Origin: Capsulimonas sp.
GTDB taxonomy: Bacteria; Armatimonadota; Armatimonadia; Armatimonadales; Capsulimonadaceae
Direction of reading: 5' to 3'
Assembly (NCBI GenBank): GCA_025963815.1
Contig: JAOQAA010000237.1
Coordinates: 1 to 7,410 of the forward strand
DNA: 7,410 nucleotides
Position 1 is the first letter of the stretch; each line of letters opens with the position of its first letter. A program made the translations under genes and the position numbers. Below the pieces are notes generated by a model. The model saw only the letters and a program-made list of their open reading frames with translations. It did not search any database and was not told the DNA's origin. This document shows, in pieces, positions 1 through 7,410 of this stretch.

Positions 1-230
1 GCCTATTTCGCCTCGGAATGCAATGGCTGGAGCATTGTCTCAATGAAGGTTGGCGGATCGAAGTTTTCTTCGCCCATCAACAATAGCAGATAGGTTGGAT
101 TTTGTGTACGGTAGTGAACCTGTGATTGGAAATTTCACATTCCATATAGGATATCGAACAAAGGAGCCAAAAGCAAGATCTTTCTGATATTTTTGTTCGC
201 ATATTTAGAGATTTGGAAGTTAACATTAAA
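1..230. other. Left-edge stretch with no supported gene
   Basis: No convincing coding region was found here. Three short frames are open at the left edge: plus-strand frames stopping at 91-93 and 84-86, and a minus-strand frame of about 43 codons (3-134) with an internal ATG at 75-77 but no Shine-Dalgarno sequence. Any of these could be the tail of a neighbouring gene, but the window does not discriminate between them. From about 90 to 230 the sequence becomes AT-rich and looks intergenic, ending at the lon terminator. Confidence 0.5.
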
Positions 231-262
231 ACAGCCCCCGCGCCTTACGGCGCGGGGGCTGT
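228..262 (-). terminator. Rho-independent terminator of the hsp20-lon operon
   Basis: A perfect 14-bp inverted repeat (arms 231-244 and 249-262) is very GC-rich and closes a 4-nt loop. Read on the minus strand, the stem is followed by a TTTT run (228-231), and it starts 16 nt after the lon stop codon. This is the classic form of an intrinsic terminator for minus-strand transcription. The other side of the stem has no T run, so it probably works in one direction only. Confidence 0.88.
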
Positions 263-278
263 TCTCATCTCTCGTCAC

Positions 279-2885
279 TTATGCATTGTACGGTACGTTC
301 GCGACGGCTTCGGGGGCGGGCGGGGCGCTTTCACTCGTTTTGAGTTTGGCGTGGCCGTTCTTTTTGTCTTTGCCCTTGCCTTTGCGGACCTGGTCCATGG
401 GGACGAGGGCGTTGTCGATGACGTCCTGGACGTTCTTGGCGAAGATGAAGGTCATGTCCTTGCGGAGTTCCGCCGGGATGTCCTCCATCAAGTCCTTGCG
501 GTTGCGTTCGGGCAGGATGATCGTTTTGATCCCTGCGCGGCGGGCCGCTAAGACTTTCTCTTTGATGCCGCCGACGGGCAGGACTTTGCCCGAGAGCGTC
601 ACTTCGCCGGTCATCGCGAGCGCCGGTTTGATCGGGCGGCCGCTGAGCAGCGAGGCGATGGCCGAGGTCATCGTCACGCCAGCGCTGGGGCCGTCCTTCG
701 GCACGCCGCCGGCCGGGACGTGGATGTGCAGGTCGGACTTCTCGTAGAAGTCGGGTTTGACACCGAGCGCTGCGGCGTGGGCGCGGACATAAGAGAGGGC
801 GGTTTGCGCCGACTCTTTCATGACGTCGCCGAGTTGTCCCGTGAGCTGCAGTCCGTGGCCGCCGTTCATGCGGCTGGCTTCGATGAAGACGACATCGCCG
901 CCGACCGGGGTCCAGACCAGGCCTGTCACCACGCCGGGCTGCTCGGTGCGCTCCGCGATCTCTTCGTACTCGAAGCGCGGGGCGCCGAGGTAATCCTCGA
1001 CCTTCGCTTTGTCCACCACCACGGGCTCCGTGCGGCCTTCAGCGAAGGCGCGGGTCGCCTTGCGGCAGATCGTCGCCAGCTCACGCTCCAGGTTACGGAC
1101 GCCCGCTTCGCGAGTATGGCCTCGCACGACGGCTTTCACGCCTTCCTCGGTGAAGCTGAGCTGCTCGGTGGTCAAACCGTGCTCGCCAACCTGCTTCGGG
1201 ATCAAGTGCCGTTTGGCGATCTCGACCTTCTCCTCTTCCGTGTACCCGGACAGCTCGATGATCTCCATGCGGTCGCGCAGGGCCGGCTGGATGGTGTCCA
1301 GCATGTTGGCCGTGGTCACGAACAGCACCTTCGAAAGATCGAAGTTGACATCCAGATAGTTGTCGCGGAACGTGCTGTTCTGCTCGGGATCGAGCACTTC
1401 CAGCAGCGCGGACGACGGGTCGCCCCGAAAGTCGGCGTTGATCTTGTCGATCTCGTCGAGCATGAAGAGCGGGTTGTTCGTCTCCGCGCGCTTCAGGCCC
1501 TGGACGATCTGGCCGGGCAGCGCGCCGATGTAGGTGCGCCGGTGGCCGCGGATCTCCGATTCGTCGTGGACGCCGCCCAGGCTGATGCGTACGAACTTCT
1601 TGCCCATCGCTCGTGCAATCGACTTGCCAAGGCTCGTCTTACCGACCCCGGGAGGTCCGACCAGGCACAAGATCGGCTGGCGCAGATCGCCCTCGCTCTT
1701 GAACTTGCGCACGGACAGATACTCTAAGATACGATCCTTGACTTTCTCCAGGCCATAGTGGTCGGAGTCCAGAACAGCTTTTACCTCGGGAATGTCGAGG
1801 TTGTCCGGCGTCGAGATCGCCCACGGCAGCGCGGCCATCCAGTCGACATACGATCGGGCCGAGGTGTACTCCGGCGCTCCCGGCGACATCCGCTGGAGAC
1901 GGTCCAGTTCGCGGGTCGCTTCCTTCAAAGCGTCCTCGGGCAGGCCGGCTTCTTCGATCTTCTTTCGAAGCTCGTCCAGCTCCTCGCCGCGCTCGTCGCC
2001 CTCGCCAAGTTCCTTTTGAATGGCCTTGAGCTGCTCGCGCAGATAGTAGTCGCGCTGGGTCTTGCCCATCTCCGACGACACCTGACTTTGCAGTTTGGAG
2101 CCGAGCTCCAGCACTTGCAGCTCCTTGGTCATGATCGTGAGCAGCGCGGTCATGCGCTCCTTCAAATCGATCTTCTCCAGGATCTCCTGTTTGGCGGCGG
2201 CCTCGACCGGCATGTGCGCCGCGACGAGGTCCGTCATGACGCCCGGATCATCGACCGACGTGGTCAGCGATGTCAGCTCGTCGGGCATCTGCGCCGACAG
2301 CTGGACGATCTTGCGGAACAAGTCGGCGATGCTGCGCCGCAGCGCCTCGATCTCCACGGCGTCCTCAGGAGCGACAGGGATCGGATCGATCACCTTGACG
2401 CGCGCCTTCAGATATGGCTCTTCGTCCAGCACCTCCTGGATTTGAATCCGGCTGACGCCCTGGACGATCATACGAATACCGTCGGTCGATTTCGCCATCA
2501 TGCGGACGACGACCGCGACGCCGATCGGATAGATGTCTTTGGCGGTCGGGTTCTCGATCGACGAGTCGCGCATTGCCGAAACCGCGATGATGCGGTTCCC
2601 CCCGGCGACGGCCTCGTCCACGAGCTTGACGCTGTTGTCGCGGCCGACCGCGATGGGCGCGACGAGCACCGGAAAGATCACCGTGTCGCGCAGCGGCAGC
2701 AGACTTAGCTCCTCCGGGATCGGCGGGACGCCTTCGCCCTCGCCATTGATCTGCTTGACAATCTGATCCGCGATATCGCCTTCGCCGCCCGTCTCAATCG
2801 TCACCTGGTCGTTATCTTTAATCTGCTCCGGCGCTTCGGTCTTCGCCTCGGCCTTTGCATTCTTAATTTTGGAGTTCTCGGACAT
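279..2885 (-). CDS. lon: ATP-dependent protease Lon (LonA type)
   Basis: The 868-residue product is a cytosolic AAA+ serine protease that unfolds and degrades damaged and regulatory proteins. Visible parts in order: a low-complexity acidic N-terminal extension (1-57); the substrate-binding LON N-domain (about 60-250, beginning [13 protein letters not shown]); a coiled-coil stretch (about 240-335); and the AAA+ module with Walker A GPPGVGKT at 410-417 and Walker B MLDEID at 475-480. The protease domain follows with catalytic Ser734 in PKDGPSAG and catalytic Lys777 in GGIKEK. The Ser-Lys spacing of 43 equals that of E. coli Lon (S679/K722). The last 40 residues are a Lys/Ala/Pro-rich tail. No key residue is missing. 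The ATG lies 3 nt after the hsp20 stop and has a GAGGGCGAG-type Shine-Dalgarno within the end of hsp20, which supports this start and co-transcription. Confidence 0.97.
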   Translation of the reverse strand: MSENSKIKNAKAEAKTEAPEQIKDNDQVTIETGGEGDIADQIVKQINGEGEGVPPIPEELSLLPLRDTVIFPVLVAPIAVGRDNSVKLVDEAVAGGNRIIAVSAMRDSSIENPTAKDIYPIGVAVVVRMMAKSTDGIRMIVQGVSRIQIQEVLDEEPYLKARVKVIDPIPVAPEDAVEIEALRRSIADLFRKIVQLSAQMPDELTSLTTSVDDPGVMTDLVAAHMPVEAAAKQEILEKIDLKERMTALLTIMTKELQVLELGSKLQSQVSSEMGKTQRDYYLREQLKAIQKELGEGDERGEELDELRKKIEEAGLPEDALKEATRELDRLQRMSPGAPEYTSARSYVDWMAALPWAISTPDNLDIPEVKAVLDSDHYGLEKVKDRILEYLSVRKFKSEGDLRQPILCLVGPPGVGKTSLGKSIARAMGKKFVRISLGGVHDESEIRGHRRTYIGALPGQIVQGLKRAETNNPLFMLDEIDKINADFRGDPSSALLEVLDPEQNSTFRDNYLDVNFDLSKVLFVTTANMLDTIQPALRDRMEIIELSGYTEEEKVEIAKRHLIPKQVGEHGLTTEQLSFTEEGVKAVVRGHTREAGVRNLERELATICRKATRAFAEGRTEPVVVDKAKVEDYLGAPRFEYEEIAERTEQPGVVTGLVWTPVGGDVVFIEASRMNGGHGLQLTGQLGDVMKESAQTALSYVRAHAAALGVKPDFYEKSDLHIHVPAGGVPKDGPSAGVTMTSAIASLLSGRPIKPALAMTGEVTLSGKVLPVGGIKEKVLAARRAGIKTIILPERNRKDLMEDIPAELRKDMTFIFAKNVQDVIDNALVPMDQVRKGKGKDKKNGHAKLKTSESAPPAPEAVANVPYNA

Positions 2886-2888
2886 GAT

Positions 2889-3416
2889 TTACTCGCCCTC
2901 GCTCTCTGTCTGCACTGTGTTTTCTGTCTGTGCGCTGCTCTCGTCGCCATTACTGATCGGGATCACCCGCGTTTGGGGCTTCTCCTTTGGCTTGGGCGTT
3001 TTTGGCAATGTAATAATTAAAAAACCATCTCGGTACGTCGCCTTCAAGTTGTCTCGCTCAATCGGGATCGAAGAGGGCAGGGCGACTGCGCGTTCGAACG
3101 GCCCGAAATAGATCTCGAGCTGGTGACAGCGCACTCGCCCTTCGCGGTCAAGATGCGTTTCACCCCGCGCGCCGCTGATAGTGAGCACCCGGTCGTCCGG
3201 GGAAAGCGAAACCTGTAAGTCATCGGCTTTCGCTCCCGCCAGCTCCATCTTCACCAGCAGCGCCGTATCCGTCTCATGGATATCGACCGGCGGCTGCCAG
3301 AAGCGGCCCGCGCCGCCCATCGGGACGGCGAAAAAACCACGAAACGCTTCATCCGAAAGCTGCTGCATCTCACGCTCCATCTGGCGAATGATGTCGCGGT
3401 AATCTTTAAACGCCAT
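2889..3416 (-). CDS. hsp20: Small heat shock protein, Hsp20/alpha-crystallin family
   Basis: The 175-residue product is an ATP-independent holdase chaperone that binds unfolding proteins in the cytoplasm, normally as large oligomers. An N-terminal arm (1-40) is followed by the alpha-crystallin domain (about 41-139). The domain starts PPVDIHETD and ends with the family signature ATYRDGFLIITLPK (126-139), which matches the A-x-x-x-n-G-v-L consensus. A C-terminal I-x-I motif (IPI, 152-154), used for oligomer assembly, precedes an acidic, Ser/Thr/Glu-rich tail. The ATG is supported by AGGGA (3423-3427) six bases upstream. It is the first gene of a two-gene operon with lon, and the likely promoter and HAIR-like operator lie about 80-115 bp upstream. 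Heat induction is inferred from that site. Family assignment is firm. Confidence 0.95.
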   Translation of the reverse strand: MAFKDYRDIIRQMEREMQQLSDEAFRGFFAVPMGGAGRFWQPPVDIHETDTALLVKMELAGAKADDLQVSLSPDDRVLTISGARGETHLDREGRVRCHQLEIYFGPFERAVALPSSIPIERDNLKATYRDGFLIITLPKTPKPKEKPQTRVIPISNGDESSAQTENTVQTESEGE

Positions 3417-3496
3417 CGTTTGTCCCTGCCTTTACCTTAATATAACCCCTCGCTCGCCTCAATTGTTCCGCAAACGGGGTGAAATCTCTGAACTTT

Positions 3497-3517
3497 GTTG
3501 AGTTTAGCACGCTCAAT
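3497..3517 (-). promoter_or_regulatory. HAIR-like operator, candidate HspR binding site
   Basis: On the minus strand the sequence reads ATTGAGC, seven bases, ACTCAAC. The HAIR consensus bound by the heat-shock repressor HspR is CTTGAGT-N7-ACTCAAG, so 11 of 14 defined positions match, including a perfect TTGAG-N9-CTCAA core. The site covers the -10 box and part of the spacer of the hsp20-lon promoter, where a bound repressor would block RNA polymerase. In Streptomyces, HspR/HAIR is known to control dnaK, clpB and lon. It is not a CIRCE element, which would need TTAGCACTC-N9-GAGTGCTAA. No hspR gene is in the window. Confidence 0.62.
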
Positions 3518-3530
3518 AGTCAAATGTCAA
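3501..3530 (-). promoter_or_regulatory. Sigma70-type promoter of hsp20-lon
   Basis: Read on the minus strand, a perfect -35 box TTGACA (3525-3530) is followed after 18 nt by TAAACT (3501-3506), which matches four of six bases of the TATAAT consensus. Transcription would start near 3494 and give a leader of about 78 nt. The weak -10 box and 18-nt spacer suit a regulated promoter, and a HAIR-like inverted repeat overlaps the -10 and spacer. Assignment is by consensus only. Confidence 0.65.
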
Positions 3531-3638
3531 TTCTGCCCTGAGAGTTCCCCGGAGACTGGGAAACGAAACGTAAGAGTGCGGGCGAAGCCGTTATGGGATT
3601 AGTCTATAGATGCGATGAGTCGTTGAAGGGGAAGAGGG
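3531..3638. other. Intergenic spacer between the ankyrin gene and the hsp20 promoter
   Basis: This stretch lies between the hsp20-lon promoter and the hairpin after the ankyrin-repeat gene. I see no ORF with a ribosome binding site, no repeat and no RNA structure in it. Confidence 0.5.
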
Positions 3639-3657
3639 CCTCGTAAGCGTTACGAGG
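3639..3657 (-). terminator. Hairpin at the end of the ankyrin-repeat gene, possible terminator
   Basis: A perfect 8-bp inverted repeat (CCTCGTAA at 3639-3646 and TTACGAGG at 3650-3657, 3-nt loop) spans the stop codon of the ankyrin gene. On the minus strand it is followed by a pyrimidine-rich stretch with only short T runs, so it is a weak candidate for intrinsic termination. It may instead protect the 3' end of the mRNA. Confidence 0.45.
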
Positions 3658-4300
3658 AATGGTGTTTGCGAAGGTAAGCAATCATTTCTTTATTCCCCGT
3701 TCGCACCGCCGCAATCAGCGGCGTGTCGCCGTATTTGTTGGGTGGCGTGTTGAGACGAGCCCCGCGTTCAACGAGCATTTTCAGGTTGGGGAAGTTTCCA
3801 AACGCGGCGGCGATAGTAACGGCGTTGTAGCGGGAGGCGTCAGTTTCATCGATCCGAGCTCCATGATCCAGCAGCATTCGCTCAATGTCTGTGCATCCGG
3901 TCGCCGCCGCCCATTCCAGCGCTGTCCATCCATCGTGTGTGTCTCGCAGCTCCAAGTCCGCATTGTGGTCGAGAAGCAGCTTCACAATAGGAGTTCGATC
4001 GTTTTTCGTCGCAAACATCAATAGCGTCAACTGATCGTCGATTTCACCTTTGTTAGCGCTATCAAGACGCCATCGCCAGGAGTGGGTGAGCCGCGTATTG
4101 GGATCGGCGCCGTTCTCAAGCAACTCCTTGACGTCTGCGATATTGGACTCCTGAACCGCATGCGCCAAGTCGTCGCCGGAACTTGTGACTCCGATGGCCA
4201 GAGGCAGCAGAACAATCAGTACGGCGCCTGCCCCGATAATCCAGCTCCATGTTGTTTTCTGCGCTTTGTCCATATCAATATCATTCGGATACGCAAACAC
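3650..4300 (-). CDS. Membrane-anchored ankyrin-repeat protein
   Basis: The product of up to 216 residues has one predicted membrane helix (about 18-38) preceded by a short charged segment, which suggests an N-terminal anchor with the repeats on one face of the membrane. About five ankyrin repeats follow: 43-70, 90-118, 124-153, 158-187 and 190-214. Typical landmarks are VKELLENGADPN, GWTALEWAAATG, MLLDHGARID and GDTPLIAAVRTGN. Such repeats bind partner proteins, and no catalytic domain is visible. The start is uncertain: the longest frame begins with GTG at 4298-4300, but ATG at 4271-4273 (residue 10) is an equally good choice, and neither has a clear Shine-Dalgarno sequence. The gene is divergent from the TPR gene. 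Specific function unknown. Confidence 0.85.
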   Translation of the reverse strand: MFAYPNDIDMDKAQKTTWSWIIGAGAVLIVLLPLAIGVTSSGDDLAHAVQESNIADVKELLENGADPNTRLTHSWRWRLDSANKGEIDDQLTLLMFATKNDRTPIVKLLLDHNADLELRDTHDGWTALEWAAATGCTDIERMLLDHGARIDETDASRYNAVTIAAAFGNFPNLKMLVERGARLNTPPNKYGDTPLIAAVRTGNKEMIAYLRKHHSS

Positions 4301-4325
4301 AGAGAAAAGCGTTTCGGAAAAGCCA

Positions 4326-4334
4326 TGGTATACT
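4326..4334 (+). promoter_or_regulatory. Extended -10 promoter candidate for the TPR gene
   Basis: TGGTATACT matches the extended -10 form TGnTATAAT with one mismatch and lies 39 nt upstream of the TPR gene ATG. I see no -35 box at the expected spacing, which extended -10 promoters do not strictly need. The GTATAC core is palindromic, so the minus strand also offers a weaker TATACC for the divergent ankyrin gene. Assignment is by eye only. Confidence 0.4.
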
Positions 4335-4372
4335 GGTTTATCACCTATTTCTCTCCATAGACGGAGTCGCCA

Positions 4373-5842
4373 ATGTCGTCGCTGGTGCTATCCTTATCGC
4401 TGCTGATCTTTGTGCTCGGCGGCGAGTGGGTGGTTTTTACATTCTTGCCGCATCACGCCCAGCGCCTCGCTGCGAAGGGGGAGATTGAGCGGGGGATCGC
4501 CCTCCTGGAACGTTTGAGCCGGATGACGTTCTGGGTACGGGGTAGTCTGTCCAAGCTGACGCGCTATCGTCTGGCGGGACTGTACGCGCAGGCGCAGCGA
4601 TATCGTGAGGCGGTGGAACTGTACCAATCGCTGCTCAAGGAGCGATTGACGCCGTCGCTGGAGGGTGATATTCATCTGCGCCTGGCTGACTGCTGGGAAG
4701 GATTGGGACTAGCCGCCGACGCCCAGGCGGAGCGTTATCAGGCGCATGACCGCGCGCAGCGCGCGGCGGCCGATCCCGCCAGCCGCCGGACCGAAGGCAT
4801 GCTGCTGGAGCGTGAGAACAAGTACGCCGAGGCGTGCGCGGCCTACGAGCAGGGGCTGGCCGCGACTTTGCCCGCCGACAAGGAAACGCGCGCGATCTTC
4901 CTCGGGCATCTCTGCGTGGCGTCGTTCAATGCCGGCCGGATGGATCAGGTCATCAAATGGGCGGACGAGGCCGCGCAAAGCCGATGCCTCGGCAGCTGTG
5001 GACCGTCCATTCACGGCATGGCGGCGGTCGCCACCAGTAATATGGGCGACTTCGAGCAGGCGGAGCGCCATTCCCAGCAACGTTACGAGATCGCCATTTC
5101 CAAGCACAACAAGGACGACGCCGCAGAGGCGCTCGCCTTCCTCGCGAGTATCCACAAACGCCAGGGCAAGCTCGCCGAAGCGATCGAAACGGCGGATCGG
5201 GCGATCGCGCTTAGCGCCAAGGCAAGCCGCACGGCGAATATCTCCAAGGCTGAATGTCTGGAAACGATTGGGGACTTTGACGGCGCGCTTCGGGCGTTCG
5301 ACGCCTGCGCCGCCGCGCCCAATGTTTGGGTGCCCGCCTTGCAGCAGCGCAATCAGGCGGTTGTGGCGCTCGGGCGCGCCCGCGCTTTACTCGGCGCCGG
5401 TCGTCCCGAGGAAGCCGACCCGTACCTGCGCAGTGCGGAGCGGGAGTTTGCGTGCGACGCCAAGCTGAGCCTCTGGTGCCGCAGCATGCGCACCTGGCTG
5501 GATGCGACGACGGGAAACCGGGCGGCCGCAATGCAGGGGATCGATTACCTCGAAGCCCAAATCGCAAACTTCCCCCACGACCGCGGCACAGCGCTGTCGC
5601 TGGCCTCATCCGTCGCCCGCGCCGTCTATCTTCTGGGAGATTACGAGCGAAGCCAGCGCCTCTGGCAAAACTATCTGGAGATGTCTCCCGATCCCGTCGA
5701 GATCCCCAAAGGCTACTACTACCTGGGAGAATCCCTGTTTGCCCTCGGCGAAACCGATGCCGCCCGCGCGGCGTTCCTGCATTCCATCGAGCAGAACATC
5801 GATACGCATCACGCGCGTTTGGCGCGTGAGCGCCTGGCATAA
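4373..5842 (+). CDS. Membrane-anchored tetratricopeptide (TPR) repeat protein
   Basis: The 489-residue product begins with one hydrophobic helix (about 3-25) that looks like an uncleaved membrane anchor. The rest is almost wholly helical TPR-like repeats. Clear units include about 66-92 (YRLAGLYAQAQRYREAVELY), 140-165 (a unit ending KYAEACAAYEQGLA), 254-287 (FLASIHKRQGKLAEAIETAD), 290-312 and 445-478 (YYYLGESLFALGETDAARAA). TPR arrays are protein-binding scaffolds, and I see no enzyme domain. The ATG is supported by CGGAG (4362-4366) with a 6-nt gap. The gene is divergent from the ankyrin-repeat gene and is followed by a truncated paralogue of its own N-terminal part. It could be called a hypothetical TPR protein; partner and pathway are not shown by the sequence. 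Confidence 0.9.
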   Translation: MSSLVLSLSLLIFVLGGEWVVFTFLPHHAQRLAAKGEIERGIALLERLSRMTFWVRGSLSKLTRYRLAGLYAQAQRYREAVELYQSLLKERLTPSLEGDIHLRLADCWEGLGLAADAQAERYQAHDRAQRAAADPASRRTEGMLLERENKYAEACAAYEQGLAATLPADKETRAIFLGHLCVASFNAGRMDQVIKWADEAAQSRCLGSCGPSIHGMAAVATSNMGDFEQAERHSQQRYEIAISKHNKDDAAEALAFLASIHKRQGKLAEAIETADRAIALSAKASRTANISKAECLETIGDFDGALRAFDACAAAPNVWVPALQQRNQAVVALGRARALLGAGRPEEADPYLRSAEREFACDAKLSLWCRSMRTWLDATTGNRAAAMQGIDYLEAQIANFPHDRGTALSLASSVARAVYLLGDYERSQRLWQNYLEMSPDPVEIPKGYYYLGESLFALGETDAARAAFLHSIEQNIDTHHARLARERLA

Positions 5843-5876
5843 TATTTAATCTTCCGCTAAAATTATTAGAAAACTT

Positions 5877-5905
5877 TTAATAACCTGGTAAGCTTACTGT
5901 ATAAT
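5877..5905 (+). promoter_or_regulatory. Sigma70-type promoter candidate for the short TPR paralogue
   Basis: A perfect -10 box TATAAT (5900-5905) lies 17 nt after TTAATA (5877-5882), which matches four of six bases of the TTGACA -35 consensus. The surrounding 5843-5910 stretch is strikingly AT-rich compared with its neighbours. Transcription would start near 5912, about 34 nt before the ATG at 5946. This suggests the short gene has its own promoter and does not depend on read-through from the large TPR gene. Confidence 0.58.
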
Positions 5906-5945
5906 ATCCGTGTCCTTCATGCAAGCCTGAAGCTAGGATTGTCCC

Positions 5946-6338
5946 ATGAGAATACAGATAGCTATCGCGATCTTACTCCGGTCTCTGAGAATCGACCGCT
6001 TGCTCTTCCATGCGCTTGCCGCGCACGCCGCGAATTGTGTGGAGCGCGAGCGCCTTTCGTTGGCGGTCTCCACGCTGGAATGGCTGGAGCGCTTCCTTTA
6101 TTTGAGCCGAAGCACGTATCTGATTTTGACCCAGTACCGGCTGGCCAGTCTTTACGAAAAATCGTTTCGAATGGAGGAAGCGAGCATTCTCTATGAAGGA
6201 CTGCTGCGCCGCCGGATCTCCATGACGATGAGCGGAAATATCCGGGTCCGCCTGGAGGACATCCAGCAAGGGCGCTCTCGATTTGGCCCGCCTCGCTCCG
6301 GCCGCAGAACTCCGGTGTCCGAGGCTAAGGTTCCCTAA
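5946..6338 (+). CDS. Truncated TPR-protein paralogue, possibly a decaying gene
   Basis: The 130-residue ORF starts at an ATG with AGGA (5935-5938) seven bases upstream. Residues 32-109 align without gaps to residues 33-110 of the large TPR protein just upstream, with 27 of 78 identical by hand count. The match includes TQYRLASLY against TRYRLAGLY and the shared LY..LL..R pattern. An N-terminal hydrophobic stretch is present but broken by Arg and Asp residues, so a membrane anchor is less certain. Homology stops near residue 109. The remaining residues are Arg/Gly/Pro-rich and look like out-of-frame translation, and the stop codon lies inside a large palindrome. It is either a short, expressed relative or a remnant of a tandem duplication. 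The start signals look intact. Confidence 0.62.
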   Translation: MRIQIAIAILLRSLRIDRLLFHALAAHAANCVERERLSLAVSTLEWLERFLYLSRSTYLILTQYRLASLYEKSFRMEEASILYEGLLRRRISMTMSGNIRVRLEDIQQGRSRFGPPRSGRRTPVSEAKVP

Positions 6339-6380
6339 TGAACGCTAAGTTTAGCGGCGCGTTCATTAGGGAACTTTAGC
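6324..6380. repeat. 57-bp near-perfect palindrome made of two inverted units
   Basis: The arms 6324-6345 and 6359-6380 pair over 22 bp with a single G-T wobble, around a 13-nt centre. Internally, GTTCCCTAATGAAC (6330-6343) is flanked by GCTAAG on both sides. The inverse copy GTTCATTAGGGAAC (6361-6374) is flanked by TTTAGC on both sides, with five extra bases GGCGC in the right unit. A competing inner hairpin CGCTAA-GT-TTAGCG (6343-6356) is also possible. Only TTT follows on the plus strand, so it is a poor standard intrinsic terminator, although it could still end transcription of the short TPR gene. Alternatives are a REP-like or miniature mobile element, or a double operator. A 2-bp AG flanks each side, too short to prove target duplication. 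Confidence 0.75.
6368..6373 (+). promoter_or_regulatory. Shine-Dalgarno-like site of the YdcZ-type gene, inside the palindrome
   Basis: AGGGAA is the only Shine-Dalgarno-like sequence before the ATG at 6386. Its spacing of 12 nt is longer than usual. It lies wholly within the right arm of the palindrome, so it would be paired and hidden in any transcript that also contains the left arm. A transcript starting inside or after the palindrome would leave it free. Confidence 0.4.
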
Positions 6381-6385
6381 AGACT

Positions 6386-7410
<1,025 letters not shown>

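Noticed and set aside
3..134. Minus-strand frame of 43 codons ending in TAG at the left edge
   Set aside because: It has no Shine-Dalgarno sequence, the in-frame ATG gives only 24 residues, and two plus-strand frames are also open over the same bases. I did not recognise the peptide.
720..2708. Long plus-strand ORFs of 335 and 316 residues opposite lon
   Set aside because: They are antisense shadows of a high-GC gene. Their translations are rich in Arg, Asp, His and Leu with no recognisable domain, while the minus strand encodes an intact Lon.
3417..3476. Possible RNA thermometer in the hsp20 leader, CGTTTG in the leader pairing with CAAACG just before the ATG
   Set aside because: Only 6 bp pair across a loop of nearly 50 nt and the Shine-Dalgarno sequence itself is not paired, so it does not resemble ROSE or FourU elements.
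3498..3516. CIRCE element suggested by TTAGCAC near the hsp20 promoter
   Set aside because: The matching half-site GAGTGCTAA is absent at the required 9-nt spacing; the symmetry present is TTGAG/CTCAA, which fits HAIR.
5865..5885. AT-rich imperfect hairpin after the large TPR gene as a terminator
   Set aside because: The stem is short, almost free of G and C, interrupted by a bulge, and overlaps the candidate promoter of the next gene.

Overview
The window is GC-rich, ordinary bacterial chromosome with both strands used and no sign of a phage, plasmid, insertion sequence, CRISPR array or RNA gene. The host cannot be named from these bases. A HAIR-type heat-shock operator suggests a lineage that uses the HspR repressor, such as Actinobacteria, Deinococcus or other deep-branching soil phyla, rather than an enterobacterial sigma-32 system. 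An Armatimonadota-like host would fit but is a guess.

Layout. Positions 1-230 hold no gene I can support; short frames are open at the left edge. Positions 231-3530 form a complete minus-strand heat-shock operon: a sigma70-type promoter with an overlapping HAIR-like inverted repeat, a small heat shock protein (hsp20), the ATP-dependent protease lon starting 3 nt after the hsp20 stop, and a strong intrinsic terminator. The chaperone would hold unfolded proteins and the protease would degrade those that cannot be rescued.

Positions 3639-5842 hold a divergent pair with a gap of about 70-100 bp. One gene (minus) encodes a membrane-anchored ankyrin-repeat protein. The other (plus) encodes a membrane-anchored TPR protein of 489 residues. 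Both look like scaffolds displayed from the membrane, with no catalytic domain.

About 100 bp after the TPR gene, a shorter plus-strand ORF (5946-6338) is a diverged, truncated paralogue of its first 110 residues. It keeps its own promoter-like sequence and Shine-Dalgarno site. It ends inside a 57-bp near-perfect palindrome (6324-6380) built from two inverted copies of one unit. The palindrome also carries the only Shine-Dalgarno-like sequence in front of the next gene, a small DMT/YdcZ-type (DUF606) membrane protein (6386-6829). That gene overlaps by 4 bp, tail to tail, with an aldo/keto reductase that runs off the right edge.

The points most worth checking are the HAIR-like operator on hsp20-lon, the palindrome at 6324-6380, and the truncated TPR paralogue. 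I see no clear evidence of a wholly new multi-gene system.
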